DNA of 64,000 nt from Verrucomicrobiia bacterium. Lineage in GTDB: Bacteria; Verrucomicrobiota; Verrucomicrobiia; Limisphaerales; DSYF01. The stretch lies in the NCBI GenBank assembly GCA_035765895.1, contig DASTWL010000003.1:27958-91957 (forward strand), in the 5' to 3' direction. The notes under the pieces are model-generated. The model saw nothing but the letters and a program-made list of their open reading frames with translations. It had not been told where the DNA came from and searched no databases. Within the stretch, counting starts at the first letter, position 1. Each line of letters starts with the position of its first letter. A program made the translations under genes and the position numbers. This document shows positions 37,301 through 47,073 of the stretch, piece after piece.

Positions 37301-37499
37301 TCTCTCGCTCACCGTGGGTGGCGGCAACGTGGTGGTATCGTGGCCCTACAGCACGGGCACCTACATGCTTCAGTCCTGCGCGGACCTTGGTCTGGCCGAC
37401 TGGCAGAACGTCGCGGCCACGCCCACGCAGGTGGGCAACAGCATTCAGGTCACGCTTCCGCTGACCGGCAACACGAGGTTCTTCCGTTTGAGCAATTAG
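34308..37499 (+). CDS. Giant secreted protein: two beta-propellers, LamG and Big2-like Ig domains
   Basis: About 1063 aa. Signal peptide [11 protein letters not shown]; a first NHL-like propeller (about 25-345); a Big2-like Ig domain (about 350-425, [15 protein letters not shown]); a LamG/concanavalin-like domain (about 430-630, beginning L-I-H-R-Y-S-F); a second Big2-like domain (about 640-725); a second propeller (about 735-1000); and a short C-terminal domain ending R-F-F-R-L-S-N. No catalytic motif is seen; adhesion or glycan binding is likely. An ATG at 34197 adds 37 residues that do not look like a signal peptide. A pseudopilin gene follows 70 bp later. Confidence 0.75.
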   Translation: MKPVKILLAMLGLGALLTTVTAHAGRFALVADQNNARVVLFYVNGQTWTYVKNFADTSTPTGDAAPFTKPTAVAQDPQGRIYVSDQTTTAGQNRVLRFDTNGVFLDLVGDATTGLNGFNVPGSGLDDMICGPDGNLYGTVAFGAPGQIWKYVVASNQWTQLVVSNAAVRLNAPRGLDFGPDNNLYVCNRQYGNMLVFDTNGTFLRTNAVFSGTYLTTPMGLRWDPVGSRFICTSGNGGSVVCACTTNGVLSLITAQQPSGDSTKKNILGVLADGTNVFYGSFSSPGHIYLCNNTSTTSVTPVDAGTTPTLSSSLYMNYAVGFGLGSLQSVTLSVTRTNMLAGTVQQAHFTGDYVAQSGVDLSTDPNTVWSSSDPGVLTVSPQGLLTAVGLGSATLSVTNGAFNAATNITVVPLTTTLIHRYSFTSDANDSVGTANGTVSGFSYSYANGQLALAPTSQYDYTYVDFGPSLISGNDALTFEAWASFGTNYNWARLFDFGDNDGINGTAYVALTPHSASGTTRVALKTGAGGEVAVDAPGTLDNKTNVHIVAVVHPLGGTIKLYLNGVLAAQKTNITGQDLAGIVDNYNYLGRSQFYVDPAATESIDEFRVYSGVLDATNVAFHYAAGPDNVVSDPGALQSVSLALNTNMLQQGQQTVLAYGTFANVSGVPLNNFSGVSFTSSDTNVFTVSASGVVRAVGYGTATITVSYGDQSASYAVTSEPLPQTSYLVTDGAGNRVLQYSGVGTNWMLTKVFAAGTYDGLPMTEPIGVVQDPAGNVYVSDGANGGRVLKFAASGDYLGSLGTNGVDYFASPANALTVDAAGSIYMATPFGTNNVMKYDTIAGTWSEFVPTTDGFNYTLVNPTGIAFGPDGNLYVANRGGFNAANRPVHEFDTNGFYLGNLTTGLVGPQGLSWDKVNQRFLFSNGATSIAAISTNGVVTTLAGGVAADAVGTLSSGPFVYYADYSASGIYAITGPSSAVLVAGGITHVHQAIEFAFPPNLSLTVGGGNVVVSWPYSTGTYMLQSCADLGLADWQNVAATPTQVGNSIQVTLPLTGNTRFFRLSN

Positions 37500-37569
37500 T
37501 CTTCACGGTGCCCGCTGCCGGACGTTGTGTGCCGCAGCGGGCGCCCCTTTGTCACTGCAAGTGAATGAA

Positions 37570-38388
37570 ATGAACAGGCTCATGAACCGAAATCGAACCA
37601 GGCGAACCAATCACACCGTTCAGGGATTCACCCTCATCGAACTGCTGGTCGTCATCGCCATCATCGCCATTCTGGCGGCGATGCTGCTGCCCGCGTTGTC
37701 CAAGGCGAAGGAGAAGGCCAAAACGATCAACTGCCTCAGCAACGTCAAACAACTGGCCCTCGCGGAATCCATCTACATCACGGACAACCAGGCGCCCTTT
37801 GCCTATCCGGGCGCGAGCAAGGTCTGGCTGGATGTGCTGGCCGACAGCTACGGCAAGGTGGACGAGGTGCGGCTCTGCCCGAGCACGCGCATTCCCTCGC
37901 CCCTGACCACGGCGGGCGCGGTGGACCGGACCTGGTATTGGGGCGGCCAGTCCGGCAACACCAATCACTGGGGCAGTTATCTGCTCAATGGCTGGTTTTA
38001 TGCGTCGTCCACCGGCGATCCGACCCGGGACGTCAAGGTCTTCATGAAGGAGTCCCAGGTGAAACAGCCTTCGCTCGCGCCCCTCTTCGGGGACGGCATC
38101 TGGCCGGACTCGTGGCCGATGGAAACGGACCGTCCGTGGCCGAACCTGGCGACCGGCCAGCAGGCCGGACCCAACGGCGCCAATGTCTCGGCCGGCATGT
38201 GGCGTCTCATGATCGCGCGCCACCAGCGCCCCAGTCCCGTGCCGACCGGCGCGAACACGGCCAGCCCGCTGCCGGGGGCGCTGAACTTCTCGTTCTTCGA
38301 TGGGCACGCCGAATCCGTGAAGCTCGAAAACCTGTGGACGCTCTACTGGCATGTTGACTGGCAGACGCCCGCGGCTCGTCCGCGCTAA
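37570..38388 (+). CDS. Pseudopilin-like protein with prepilin N-terminus (H-X9-DG type)
   Basis: A 272-aa protein with a type IV prepilin/T2SS pseudopilin signal: a short basic leader, [14 protein letters not shown], then one hydrophobic helix. Cleavage is expected between G and F by a prepilin peptidase, with N-methylation of Phe. The C-terminal half ends in a F-F-D-G-H element of the H-X9-DG type common in Verrucomicrobiota, Planctomycetota and Lentisphaerae. ATG 37570 is preferred over an upstream GTG. It sits between a giant secreted protein and a GH16 enzyme, and may take part in their secretion or surface display. Confidence 0.88.
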   Translation: MNRLMNRNRTRRTNHTVQGFTLIELLVVIAIIAILAAMLLPALSKAKEKAKTINCLSNVKQLALAESIYITDNQAPFAYPGASKVWLDVLADSYGKVDEVRLCPSTRIPSPLTTAGAVDRTWYWGGQSGNTNHWGSYLLNGWFYASSTGDPTRDVKVFMKESQVKQPSLAPLFGDGIWPDSWPMETDRPWPNLATGQQAGPNGANVSAGMWRLMIARHQRPSPVPTGANTASPLPGALNFSFFDGHAESVKLENLWTLYWHVDWQTPAARPR

Positions 38389-38447
38389 CCAGTGACTTCG
38401 CGATTCATGAATCAGCCGCCGCGCCAGAACGACGTTCCATCCTGCTC

Positions 38448-41400
38448 GTGAAACGAGGTTTAATCACCACCGCCCCACGGGCCGCCGGAAGTTCAAACGC
38501 CGTTTGGCCCGGGCTGCCGCGGCGCGTGGCCTTGCTGCTGGCCGGCTTGCTCCCGTTGATGACCTTGGCCGCGCCGCCGGCAGGCTATTACCTCGTCTGG
38601 TCCGATGAGTTCAACGGTCCGGCGCTGGACGCCGCCAAGTGGAACATCGAAACCGGCGCGCGCCGGCAGGCGGTCAACTCGGCGGCCGCCGTTTCAATGA
38701 ACGGCAGCAATCTTGTCATCACCACGTTCACCAGCAGCGGCAAACATTACACGGGATTGATTCAAACTTCCGGCAAGTTCAACCCGCGTTACGGCTACAC
38801 CGAGGCGAGCATCAAGTGGAGCGATGCTCCCGGCATGTGGTCGGCGTATTGGATGTGGGTTGGCACCATGACCACCGTCGGCGACGTGTCCGTCAACGGC
38901 GCGGAGATGGACGTGTGCGAACATCGGCGCCAGGACAACGGCGGCGCAAATATCAACAATCAGGTGCAGGCGAACATTCATTGGGACGGCTACGGGGCCG
39001 ACGCCAAAAGCGCGGGCAGCGGCAACATTGGCAGCGGCTTGGGCAGCGGCTTTCACACCTATGGCCTGCGCTGGGATGCGTCCCAATATCGCGTTTTGAT
39101 TGATGGTGCCCAGCTTTACAGCACCACGCAGGGACACTCCGACCGGTCCGAATACGTCATCCTGAGTTCCGAAGTGCAGAATGGTTCGTGGGCGGGCGAT
39201 GTGCCAGCGGGCGGTTACGGCGACCTTGCCACCAGCACCACCAAAATGACCGTGGACTACGTCCGGTTTTATGCGCCCACCACCACGGTTTATTGGGCGG
39301 GCGCGGTTTCCGGCGATTGGACCAACGCGGCCAACTGGGTGGCGGGCCGTGCCCCGCAGCCGGACGACGACGTGGTGTTTTCCTATCTCGCCACCAACAA
39401 CCGGGCCGCCACGCTGGCGCAGAGTTGCACCGTCGGCAGCCTGGCGTTTCTCGAGACGCCCGGCAGCGTGACGCTCGCGGGCAGTCCGCTTACCGTCGGG
39501 AGCGGCGGCATTGACGTGGTGTCCGCCGTCAACGATCCAGCGCTCAACCTGCCGCTCGTCCTCGGCGCCGCGCAAACCTGGAAGACGCGTTCTGGTCGCA
39601 CGCTGATTGTCAACGGCGCGGTCAGCGGTTCGGCCAACCTCACGCTGGATGGCTACGGCAACGTGCGCCTGACCGCGCCCAATGCGCTCACCGGTAAAAT
39701 TTTCGTCAATGGCGGCACGCTCGTCATCACCAACCAAAATGAGCTCGGGCCGAATCCGGGTGTTTTTACGGCGGACAAACTGACACTCAACGGCGGCGCG
39801 TTGCGCAGCGGCGAATCCGGCAGCGCGGCCAGCGTGGTCCTCGACGCCGCCAATCGCGGACTCACGCTGGGCGTCAACGGTGGCACCGTGCTGACGTTCT
39901 TCAACACGTCGCTGGCGATCAACACGCCCATCGCCGGTTCCGGCGCGCTGACCAAAGGCAGCGCCGGCACGCTGGCGCTCGGCGCGGCCAACACGTTCAC
40001 CGGCGACACGCGCGTGAACGACGGCACGCTGATTTTGCAGCACCCCAACGCCCTGCAAAATTCCACCGTGGACCTGAACACCAACGACACCGGCACGCTG
40101 AATTTGAACAACCAGAATGCCGTGCTTGGCGGACTCACCGGCGGACGTGATCTCTCGCTGGCGGCGGGCGCGGTGAGCATCGGCAACAACAACGCGAATA
40201 CCGCCTTTTCCGGGGCGTTGAGCGGCGGCGGACCATTGACCAAGGTGGGCACCGGCGCATTGACGTTGACCGGCGCCAACACGTTCACCGGACCCCTGCT
40301 CGTCAGCCAGGGCTTCCTCGTGGTGGGCAATGACAGCGCGCTCGGTTCGGCACCGCAACCGACGATTGTGGCGAACGGAGCCGAAGTGCGCTTTGCTACG
40401 CCCGGCCTGAACGTGTCCGAGCCGTTCACCCTGGTCGGCGCCGCGAACGGACTGCACGCGGTCGGCAGCGCGGGCGGCAGCGTGAGGTTGTCCGGGGCGG
40501 TGACGCTCACTGGCAATTCAACCATAAAGGTGGACGGCAGCGCGCCATCGTTGAATCTCGCCGGTCCGGTCAATCTGGGCAATTCCACGCTGACCATCGC
40601 GCTCGACGGCGGCACGAGCAGCTCGGGTGGCGGCCTCGCCGGCTCCGGCGGTTTGTTCAAGACGGGCGCGGGCATTTTGCGTTTGGACGCGGCCAATACG
40701 TTTGCCGGCGACATGCGAATTGCCGGCGGCACGCTGAGTCTTGCTGATGCGAATGCGTTGCAAAATTCGACCGTGGATTTGAATGCCGCCGATGCGGGCG
40801 CGCTGGATTTGAATAATTTGAACGCCGTGCTCGGCGGTTTGAAAGGCTCGCGCGACCTGGCGCTCGGCAGTGGCGTCGTGACCGTCGGCAACAATGGCCA
40901 AAGCACCACTTACGCGGGAACGCTCAGTGGCAGCGGCGCCGTCACCAAACTCGGCGAGGGCACCTGGACGCTGACCGGCAACAACACGTTTACGGGTGGC
41001 ATCACGGTGGCCGGCGGAACTTTAAAACTGGCGAATGCCTCGGGCAGCGCCACCGGCTCGGGTGCGGTGCTTGTTCAAGCCGGAGGAACGTTCGCCGGCA
41101 ATGGCAGCGCCAGTGGCGCGGTCACGGTCTACGGCACGCTGGCGCCAGGCGATGGGGTGGGCGCCTCGACCACCGGTGCGGAAACGTGGAGTGGCGGCGG
41201 GCGCTACGCCTGGGAACTGAATGACGCCAGTCGCGACGGCGATACGTTGACCGTGAACGGTTCGTTGAATGTCACCGCCACGCCGGCCAGCCGGTTTGTC
41301 ATCAAAGTCATTTCACTCGCCGGCAGCGTGCCCGGACCGGCGGCGGGATTTGACAATCAAACGGCCTACACGTGGACGCTGGCGAACGTCATCGGCGGCG

Positions 41401-41753
41401 TGACCGGGTTTGATCCGAGCGCGTTCACCGTTGACCCGAGTGCCTTCAGCAACGATTTGGGCGGCGGGGCGTTCACCGTGGAAACCGCGGGCAGCGCGGT
41501 CGTGCTCAAATTTCATCCGAACACCGGCGCGCCGAAATTCACCAGTGGCGCGGCGGCGAGCGGCGCGTTTGAATTGCAGGCGCAAGGTGTGCCGGGCAAA
41601 AGCTATTTTCTGCAAATGGCCACCAACTTCGTTCCGCCCGTGACGTGGAGCACCGTCACGAATCTGACGGCGGATGGGCAGGGCGAAGTCCGGTTCACCG
41701 ACCCAGACACCGCCGGCGCCGCGCAGCGGTTTTACCGGCTGGCAACACCGTGA
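38448..41753 (+). CDS. GH16 glycoside hydrolase with autotransporter-associated beta-strand repeats
   Basis: A 1101-aa secreted enzyme with GTG start and signal peptide (about 25-41). Residues about 45-280 are a GH16 jelly roll with the active-site motif E153-M-D155-V-C-E158, where the glutamates would be nucleophile and acid/base. GH16 members cleave beta-1,3/1,4-glucans, agarose, carrageenan or porphyran, and the subfamily is not resolvable here. Residues about 285-940 are PATR-type beta-helix repeats (T-L-T-G-A-N-T-F-T-G), and the C-terminus ends R-F-Y-R-L-A-T-P. No beta-barrel follows, so this is not a classical autotransporter. The repeats probably bind glycan or the cell surface. Confidence 0.85.
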   Translation: MKRGLITTAPRAAGSSNAVWPGLPRRVALLLAGLLPLMTLAAPPAGYYLVWSDEFNGPALDAAKWNIETGARRQAVNSAAAVSMNGSNLVITTFTSSGKHYTGLIQTSGKFNPRYGYTEASIKWSDAPGMWSAYWMWVGTMTTVGDVSVNGAEMDVCEHRRQDNGGANINNQVQANIHWDGYGADAKSAGSGNIGSGLGSGFHTYGLRWDASQYRVLIDGAQLYSTTQGHSDRSEYVILSSEVQNGSWAGDVPAGGYGDLATSTTKMTVDYVRFYAPTTTVYWAGAVSGDWTNAANWVAGRAPQPDDDVVFSYLATNNRAATLAQSCTVGSLAFLETPGSVTLAGSPLTVGSGGIDVVSAVNDPALNLPLVLGAAQTWKTRSGRTLIVNGAVSGSANLTLDGYGNVRLTAPNALTGKIFVNGGTLVITNQNELGPNPGVFTADKLTLNGGALRSGESGSAASVVLDAANRGLTLGVNGGTVLTFFNTSLAINTPIAGSGALTKGSAGTLALGAANTFTGDTRVNDGTLILQHPNALQNSTVDLNTNDTGTLNLNNQNAVLGGLTGGRDLSLAAGAVSIGNNNANTAFSGALSGGGPLTKVGTGALTLTGANTFTGPLLVSQGFLVVGNDSALGSAPQPTIVANGAEVRFATPGLNVSEPFTLVGAANGLHAVGSAGGSVRLSGAVTLTGNSTIKVDGSAPSLNLAGPVNLGNSTLTIALDGGTSSSGGGLAGSGGLFKTGAGILRLDAANTFAGDMRIAGGTLSLADANALQNSTVDLNAADAGALDLNNLNAVLGGLKGSRDLALGSGVVTVGNNGQSTTYAGTLSGSGAVTKLGEGTWTLTGNNTFTGGITVAGGTLKLANASGSATGSGAVLVQAGGTFAGNGSASGAVTVYGTLAPGDGVGASTTGAETWSGGGRYAWELNDASRDGDTLTVNGSLNVTATPASRFVIKVISLAGSVPGPAAGFDNQTAYTWTLANVIGGVTGFDPSAFTVDPSAFSNDLGGGAFTVETAGSAVVLKFHPNTGAPKFTSGAAASGAFELQAQGVPGKSYFLQMATNFVPPVTWSTVTNLTADGQGEVRFTDPDTAGAAQRFYRLATP
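40014..40293 (+). repeat. Autotransporter-associated repeat module, copy 1
   Basis: Encodes about 93 residues of the GH16 protein containing A-L-Q-N-S-T-V-D-L-N, N-A-V-L-G-G-L and ending N-T-F-T-G. A second copy with the same landmarks lies at 40719-40997, with much synonymous divergence, so the duplication is not recent. Confidence 0.7.
40719..40997 (+). repeat. Autotransporter-associated repeat module, copy 2
   Basis: Second copy of the module at 40014-40293 in the GH16 gene, sharing A-L-Q-N-S-T-V-D-L-N, L-N-A-V-L-G-G-L and N-N-T-F-T-G landmarks. Confidence 0.7.
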
Positions 41754-41774
41754 TGGCTTGAAGTGATTTCCAAC

Positions 41775-42752
41775 ATGCGAATTTCAAAGCTCGGTATATT
41801 CATGGCGCAAATTTTGTGCGGCGGCTGCGTGCTGCTGGCCGGCGGCCTTGCGCACGCCCAGACGGCAAACCCAACGGTGGTTCCGCTTTGGCCGGATGGA
41901 CCGGCGGAAGGCCGGGACTGGCACGAAGCGGAGCTGATGGATGATCGCGGCAATGCGGAATCCCACGACCGCCGGTATCGCAACATCACGCAGCCGGACG
42001 TCGAAATTTTTCACGCGGCGCACCCGAACGGCACCGGCGTGCTGATCATGCCCGGCGGCGGCTATTATTACGTGGTCATGGACAAGGAAGGCCGCGATGT
42101 CGCGCGCTGGTTCAATTCGATTGGCGTGACGGCTTTCGTCCTGAAGTATCGGCTGCCGAACACCACCGCGCACCGGTTTGGAGCGGAAATTCCGCTGCGC
42201 GACGCCCAGCGCGCCTTGCGTTTGGTGCGCCGTCATGCCCGTGAATGGGAGGTGCTGCCCGATCGCATTGGCACGATTGGTTTTAGCGCGGGCGGACATC
42301 TGGCGTCCACGCTTGGCACGCACTTTGACGCCGGCGATTCGACTGCGGCAGACCCGGTGGAGCGCGTCAGTTGCCGGCCGGATTTTCTGATGCTGGGCTA
42401 CCCGGTGATTTCCATGGAGGCCGGAATCACACACGCGGGTTCGCGTCATGAATTGCTCGGGACGAATCCGCCCAGCGAGCTCGTGCAGCGCTTTTCCAAC
42501 GAATTGCAGGTCACGACCAACACGCCGCCGGTGTTCCTCTTTTGCGCCACGGACGACGCGGTGGTGAAGGTGGACAACAGCCTGCGTTTTTACAACGCGG
42601 CCCGGGCGGCGCAGGTGCCGGCCGAATTGCACCTCCTTGAAAAGGGCGGACACGGCTTTGGCCTGCGCGCGAACAACCGCGCCGGGGTCAGTTGGCCGCC
42701 GCTGGCTGAATCCTGGCTGCGCGAACGCGGTTTTTTGCCGGCCCAACCATGA
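41775..42752 (+). CDS. Secreted alpha/beta-hydrolase, probable carbohydrate esterase
   Basis: A 325-aa protein with signal peptide (cleavage near A-H-A-Q) and an alpha/beta-hydrolase fold. The oxyanion segment is M-P-G-G-G-Y-Y-Y at about 92-99; the nucleophile is Ser171 in G-F-S-A-G-G; a likely Asp is in A-T-D-D-A-V-V and the His in G-G-H-G-F-G near the C-terminus. It resembles BD-FAE/acetyl-xylan-esterase-like enzymes that remove acetyl or feruloyl groups from glycans. ATG 41775 is preferred over GTG 41763. It lies 21 bp after the GH16 gene and just before a sulfatase. Confidence 0.82.
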   Translation: MRISKLGIFMAQILCGGCVLLAGGLAHAQTANPTVVPLWPDGPAEGRDWHEAELMDDRGNAESHDRRYRNITQPDVEIFHAAHPNGTGVLIMPGGGYYYVVMDKEGRDVARWFNSIGVTAFVLKYRLPNTTAHRFGAEIPLRDAQRALRLVRRHAREWEVLPDRIGTIGFSAGGHLASTLGTHFDAGDSTAADPVERVSCRPDFLMLGYPVISMEAGITHAGSRHELLGTNPPSELVQRFSNELQVTTNTPPVFLFCATDDAVVKVDNSLRFYNAARAAQVPAELHLLEKGGHGFGLRANNRAGVSWPPLAESWLRERGFLPAQP

Positions 42753-42771
42753 AATCAACCAACCGTTGAAA

Positions 42772-44250
42772 GTGATTTTGCACGCTGCATATTTCAGAAA
42801 GCTATTGGCCCTGGGCTTGGTCTGTCTGGCGGGCGGGTCGCGGATGGCCGCGTCGGCGGCGACCAACGAGCGTCCGAACATCGTGTTCATTCTCGCCGAC
42901 GATCTGGCGTGGAACGATCTCGGCTGCACGGGCGGCCGGCTTTGGGACACGCCCAATTTGGACCGGCTGGCCGCGCAGAGCCTGCGCTTCACGGAGGCTT
43001 ACGCACCCGCGCCGATTTGCTCCGCGTCCCGCGCGGCGCTGCTCACGGGCCGGTCGCCCGCGCGATTGCACCTGGAGTTTGTGACAAAGGGGAAGGGCGT
43101 GACGGTGAAGGCGGCCGGACTGCCGCTGCGGCCGCCGCCGTTCACGGAATTGTCGCTCGGCGAAACCACTTACGCCACGGTGCTCGATCGGGCGGGCATT
43201 CACACCGGGTTCTTCGGCAAATGGCACGTGGCGCAACATTACCAGCGTTACCTCGGCTGGAGTCCCACGCGCGGTCCGCGACAATTCGGTTTTGAAGAAG
43301 CGATTGAAGATTTTGGCGGACACACTTATGGCGCGCTGGCCGATGCGCCGGTCGAGGGACCGACGAACGTGCCGCCGGGCGAGTTCCCCGATGATTCCAT
43401 GACGGACAAGGCCATCGCTTTTCTGGAAGCCAATCGCGCGCGGCCGTTTTGCCTGACGATTTCGCACTTCTTTGTGCATGAGCCGGTGAAAGCGCCGGCG
43501 CGGTGGCTGTTTGAAAAGTATCAGCGAAGATACGGCGACGGTAACCCGAAGCATGCGGCTTACGGCGCGTTCGTCGAAACGCTGGATCACCACATCGGCC
43601 GTGTGCTGGCCGCGCTCGATCGGTTGAATTTGAGCCGCAACACCGTGGTGGTGTTTACGTCCGACAACGGCGGCGCCCCGGGCTACGCTGCGCTCGCGCC
43701 GTTGCGCGGCTGCAAGTGGTCGCTTTACGAGGCGGGCGTGCGCGTGCCGCTGATGGTGCGCTGGCCGGGCGTGGTGCGGGCAGGCAGCCGGTGCGACACG
43801 CCGGTGATCGGCACCGACCTGTTCCCGACCTTCGCCGAGATCGAGCAGGCGAGCCTGGACCCGGGCATCGCGCTCGACGGCCAAAGCCTGTTGCCATTGC
43901 TGCGCGGCGAACCGGCCGGTCATTTCGCGGATCGGGACATGTTCTGGCATTTTCCGTATTACACGCCCGAACCGCCGAAGCGCGGCGTGCGACGGCCGGT
44001 GGGAATCAATCCGCCGCCCGATACGTTGTTCAAGCCCGCCTCCGCGATCCGGCACGGCGGCTGGGTGCTCGTGCATGATTACGAAACCGATCGGGACGAG
44101 CTTTATGATCTGACTGCGGACCCGGGCGAGCAACACGACGTGGCCGCCGTGCATCCGGAAGAAGCGCAGACGCTGCGCACGCGGTTGATGAATTATTTGC
44201 GCTCGGTGCAGGCGCGCCTGCCGGAGCCCAATCCGGGGGAGAAGCGGTGA
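42772..44250 (+). CDS. S1-type sulfatase (FGly-dependent), secreted
   Basis: About 492 aa with a signal peptide, then the sulfatase fold: R-P-N-I-V-F-I-L-A-D-D (metal Asp43-Asp44) and the formylglycine signature Cys83-S-A-S-R followed by A-A-L-L-T-G-R. H-x-G-F-F-G-K-W-H at about 140 and F-T-S-D-N-G-G at about 297 supply further metal and substrate residues. The Cys must be converted to formylglycine by a maturase not in the window. It would remove a sulfate ester from a glycan. The start (GTG 42772, or TTG 42766) is inferred because the previous gene ends at 42752 and the signal peptide begins here. Confidence 0.88.
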   Translation: MILHAAYFRKLLALGLVCLAGGSRMAASAATNERPNIVFILADDLAWNDLGCTGGRLWDTPNLDRLAAQSLRFTEAYAPAPICSASRAALLTGRSPARLHLEFVTKGKGVTVKAAGLPLRPPPFTELSLGETTYATVLDRAGIHTGFFGKWHVAQHYQRYLGWSPTRGPRQFGFEEAIEDFGGHTYGALADAPVEGPTNVPPGEFPDDSMTDKAIAFLEANRARPFCLTISHFFVHEPVKAPARWLFEKYQRRYGDGNPKHAAYGAFVETLDHHIGRVLAALDRLNLSRNTVVVFTSDNGGAPGYAALAPLRGCKWSLYEAGVRVPLMVRWPGVVRAGSRCDTPVIGTDLFPTFAEIEQASLDPGIALDGQSLLPLLRGEPAGHFADRDMFWHFPYYTPEPPKRGVRRPVGINPPPDTLFKPASAIRHGGWVLVHDYETDRDELYDLTADPGEQHDVAAVHPEEAQTLRTRLMNYLRSVQARLPEPNPGEKR

Positions 44251-44367
44251 ATGTTTCACCGGGCCAGTTTGGGTGAGTGCGCTGAGGACGCATTTTGGGC
44301 AACGGGTTCAGCGAGTCGTGACGCCGTCGCCGCGTGCGTGGTAAACCCGCCGAAGCTTTAAGAATTT

Positions 44368-47073
44368 ATGAGATTCATGTTTCGATTTCGAGTGGTTGGG
44401 GTGGAGTTTGGTTGCCGCCGCTGGCTGCTGACCGGTTTGCTTTTGGTTTTCGCGCTGGCGTCGCGGGCGGCGGAACCGGCGTCGCCGAAGTGGAACGTGC
44501 TGTTCATTGCCGCCGATGATTTGCGCTGCGATCTCGGTTGCTACGGCAATCCGTGGGTGAAGACGCCCAATTTGGACCGCCTTGCGGCGCGCGGCCGTTT
44601 GTTTGCGCGGGCCTATTGCCAGCAGGCGTTGTGCAATCCGTCCCGCGCTTCGCTCATGACGGGACTGCGCCCCGATCACACCGGGGTTTACAACCTGACC
44701 ACCCACTTTCGGCGGGCGCATCCGGACATCGTCACGCTGCCGCAGCTGTTCAAGGAAAACGGGTATGAGGCCGTGGGCATTGGCAAGATGTATCACAATC
44801 TCAACACCCGGCCCGCCGGTGACCCGTTGTCCTGGAGCCGGCCGCAAGTCATGTATTGGGGCAACCATCGCGTGGACCAGCCGCAGGCACCCGGCTATAC
44901 GAATGTGCCCTTTGCCGAGCTGCCGCCGGCCCAGTGTTATGATGTGCCCGACGAGGCGTATCTCGACGGACGCATTGCGGCGGCGGCGGTGCAGACCCTG
45001 CGCGAGCTGAAGGACAAACCGTTCTTCCTTGGCGTGGGTTTCTGGAAGCCGCATCTGCCTTACAACGCGCCGAAGAAGTATTGGGATCTTTATCAGCCGG
45101 CGGATTTGCCGCCACCCACGCCCGGCGACTGGCCGCTCGGCGCGCCCGATGTGGCGAAGCACAACTCACCCGAGGTGCGGGGCTATTTCGGCGTCCCCAA
45201 ACAAGGACCGCTTTCCGCCGCGCAATTCACGCATCTGCGCCACGGTTACCTGGCCGCCATCAGCTTTCTCGATGCGCAGGTGGGCAAAGTGGTGGATGAA
45301 CTCGACCGGCTGGGGCTCGCCGACAAAACCATCGTCGTGCTGTGGGGCGACAACGGTTACGAACTCGGCGAGCACACGCTGTTTGGCAAGCTGTCGAACT
45401 TTGAACTCGACGCGCATGTGCCATTGATCATGGCGGTGCCCGCCCAGGCCAGGCCGGGCGTGACCAGCCGGTCGCTGGTCGAGCTGGTGGATCTTTACCC
45501 GACGCTGGCGGACTTGTGCGGTTTGACGCCGCCGCAGCCGTCGGATGGCGTGAGCCTGCGCCCGGTGCTCGATGACCCGACCAAGACGGTGACTGACGGT
45601 GCGTTGACCCAGCATCCGCGTCCGGTCACCGAGGGGCGCTTTGAGACGATGGGCTATTCGCAGCGCACCGACCGCTTTCGCTACACCGAGTGGCGCGACT
45701 GGGAGACGGGCAACGTGGTGGCACGGGAACTTTATGATCAGGTCAACGATCCCGGCGAAACGGTGAACCGCGCCGACGATCCGGTCTTTGCCGCAGAGGT
45801 CAAACGTGGCGAGCAATGGCTGGCCGCCCACGTCAGTCCACGCGTGGTTGACACAAATCAAAATGCCCCTGCGGCGTCGTTCCCACCCACACCCAAGGGT
45901 GACGCGCCAACACGAACGGTGCCGGGCGTGGTGATTGATCATCAGCCGGCGACGTCCGGGCTTTACATCGGTTCGCCGAGTCTCGTGCTGTTGCCGGATG
46001 GAAGCTATGTGGCGTCGCACGATTTTTTTGGACCGAAGGGGCGCGACCGGGAGCGCCCGCAGGTCGTGGTGTTTCGTTCAACGGACCGGGGCGCTTCCTG
46101 GCAGCGCACGGCCCGGTTGGACGGCCTGTTTTGGGCCAGCCTGTTCGCGCATCGTGGCGCCCTGTATCTGCTGGGCACCGACCGGGAATACGGGCGCATC
46201 GTGATTCGGCGGTCGCGTGACGGCGGGGTTACCTGGACAGAACCACGCGGGGCCGCGACGGGCCTGCTGACGGCGACGGGACAATACCACACCGCGCCGA
46301 CACCGGTGGTGGTGCATGCGGGACGATTGTGGCGCGCCTTCGAGGACGCCAGCAACGGCACCGAATGGGGCAAACGCTTTAGCGCCGGGATGTTGTCCGT
46401 GCCGGTGGATGCGGACCTGCTCAACGCGACGAACTGGACGTTCAGCAATTTCCTCCCGCGGGATCCGGCGTGGTTGGGCGGGCAGTTCAATGCCTGGCTG
46501 GAGGGCAACGCCGTGGTCGCCCCGGCCGGACACATTGTGGATGTCCTGCGGGTGGACACGCCACATCCGCCCGAGCGGGCCGCGTTGGTGAATCTCAGCG
46601 CCGATGGGCGCACGGCGTCATTTGCCGCCGACACGGGGTTTGTGAACTTCCCGGGCGGCGCGAAGAAGTTCACCATTCGCGCCGATCCACGCGGCGATGG
46701 TTACTGGGCGGTCGCGTCCATCTTGCACGACTTGCCCGACGAGGTGCTCCGGCGCGCGGTCCCGGGCAGCATCCGCAACACGTTGGCGCTCCTGCACAGC
46801 GCGGATTTGCACCAATGGGAGGTGCGCCGTGTGCTCCTGCATCATCCCGACCGCAGCCGCCACGGTTTCCAATACGCCGACTGGCAGTTTGACGGCGATG
46901 ATCTGGTGGCCGTGTGCCGCACGGCGTTCGACGACGGGGAGGGTGGGGCGCACAATTTTCATGACGCCAATTTCCTGACATTTCACCGTTTTAAGGATTT
47001 TCGTTCGCCCCGGGACACCACGGCGGCCGCCGCGGCACCGGGGTTGAAGACCGCCACGCTTGAGAAACCATGA
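44368..47073 (+). CDS. Sulfatase fused to a sialidase-like BNR module
   Basis: A 901-aa secreted fusion. Residues 1-35 are a signal peptide; 42-500 an S1 sulfatase of iduronate-2-sulfatase type, with Asp50-Asp51, formylglycine motif Cys89-N-P-S-R, and W-G-D-N-G-Y at about 331. Residues about 525-880 form a sialidase-like propeller with Asp boxes S571-T-D-R-G-A-S-W and S616-R-D-G-G-V-T-W, and a F-Q-Y-A-D-W-Q-F-D-G block near 834 shared with the protein at 31750-34143. A single protein could desulfate and hydrolyse, or bind, the same glycan. The gene's stop overlaps the next start by 4 bp. Confidence 0.85.
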   Translation: MRFMFRFRVVGVEFGCRRWLLTGLLLVFALASRAAEPASPKWNVLFIAADDLRCDLGCYGNPWVKTPNLDRLAARGRLFARAYCQQALCNPSRASLMTGLRPDHTGVYNLTTHFRRAHPDIVTLPQLFKENGYEAVGIGKMYHNLNTRPAGDPLSWSRPQVMYWGNHRVDQPQAPGYTNVPFAELPPAQCYDVPDEAYLDGRIAAAAVQTLRELKDKPFFLGVGFWKPHLPYNAPKKYWDLYQPADLPPPTPGDWPLGAPDVAKHNSPEVRGYFGVPKQGPLSAAQFTHLRHGYLAAISFLDAQVGKVVDELDRLGLADKTIVVLWGDNGYELGEHTLFGKLSNFELDAHVPLIMAVPAQARPGVTSRSLVELVDLYPTLADLCGLTPPQPSDGVSLRPVLDDPTKTVTDGALTQHPRPVTEGRFETMGYSQRTDRFRYTEWRDWETGNVVARELYDQVNDPGETVNRADDPVFAAEVKRGEQWLAAHVSPRVVDTNQNAPAASFPPTPKGDAPTRTVPGVVIDHQPATSGLYIGSPSLVLLPDGSYVASHDFFGPKGRDRERPQVVVFRSTDRGASWQRTARLDGLFWASLFAHRGALYLLGTDREYGRIVIRRSRDGGVTWTEPRGAATGLLTATGQYHTAPTPVVVHAGRLWRAFEDASNGTEWGKRFSAGMLSVPVDADLLNATNWTFSNFLPRDPAWLGGQFNAWLEGNAVVAPAGHIVDVLRVDTPHPPERAALVNLSADGRTASFAADTGFVNFPGGAKKFTIRADPRGDGYWAVASILHDLPDEVLRRAVPGSIRNTLALLHSADLHQWEVRRVLLHHPDRSRHGFQYADWQFDGDDLVAVCRTAFDDGEGGAHNFHDANFLTFHRFKDFRSPRDTTAAAAAPGLKTATLEKP

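Noticed and set aside
38694..40457. 587-codon minus-strand frame opposite the GH16 gene
   Set aside because: Antisense shadow of a GH16 catalytic domain and repeats; no domain of its own.
40014..40997. Repeats in the GH16 gene as a CRISPR or mobile element
   Set aside because: They are two diverged protein-coding modules, not short direct repeats with spacers and not flanked by inverted ends.
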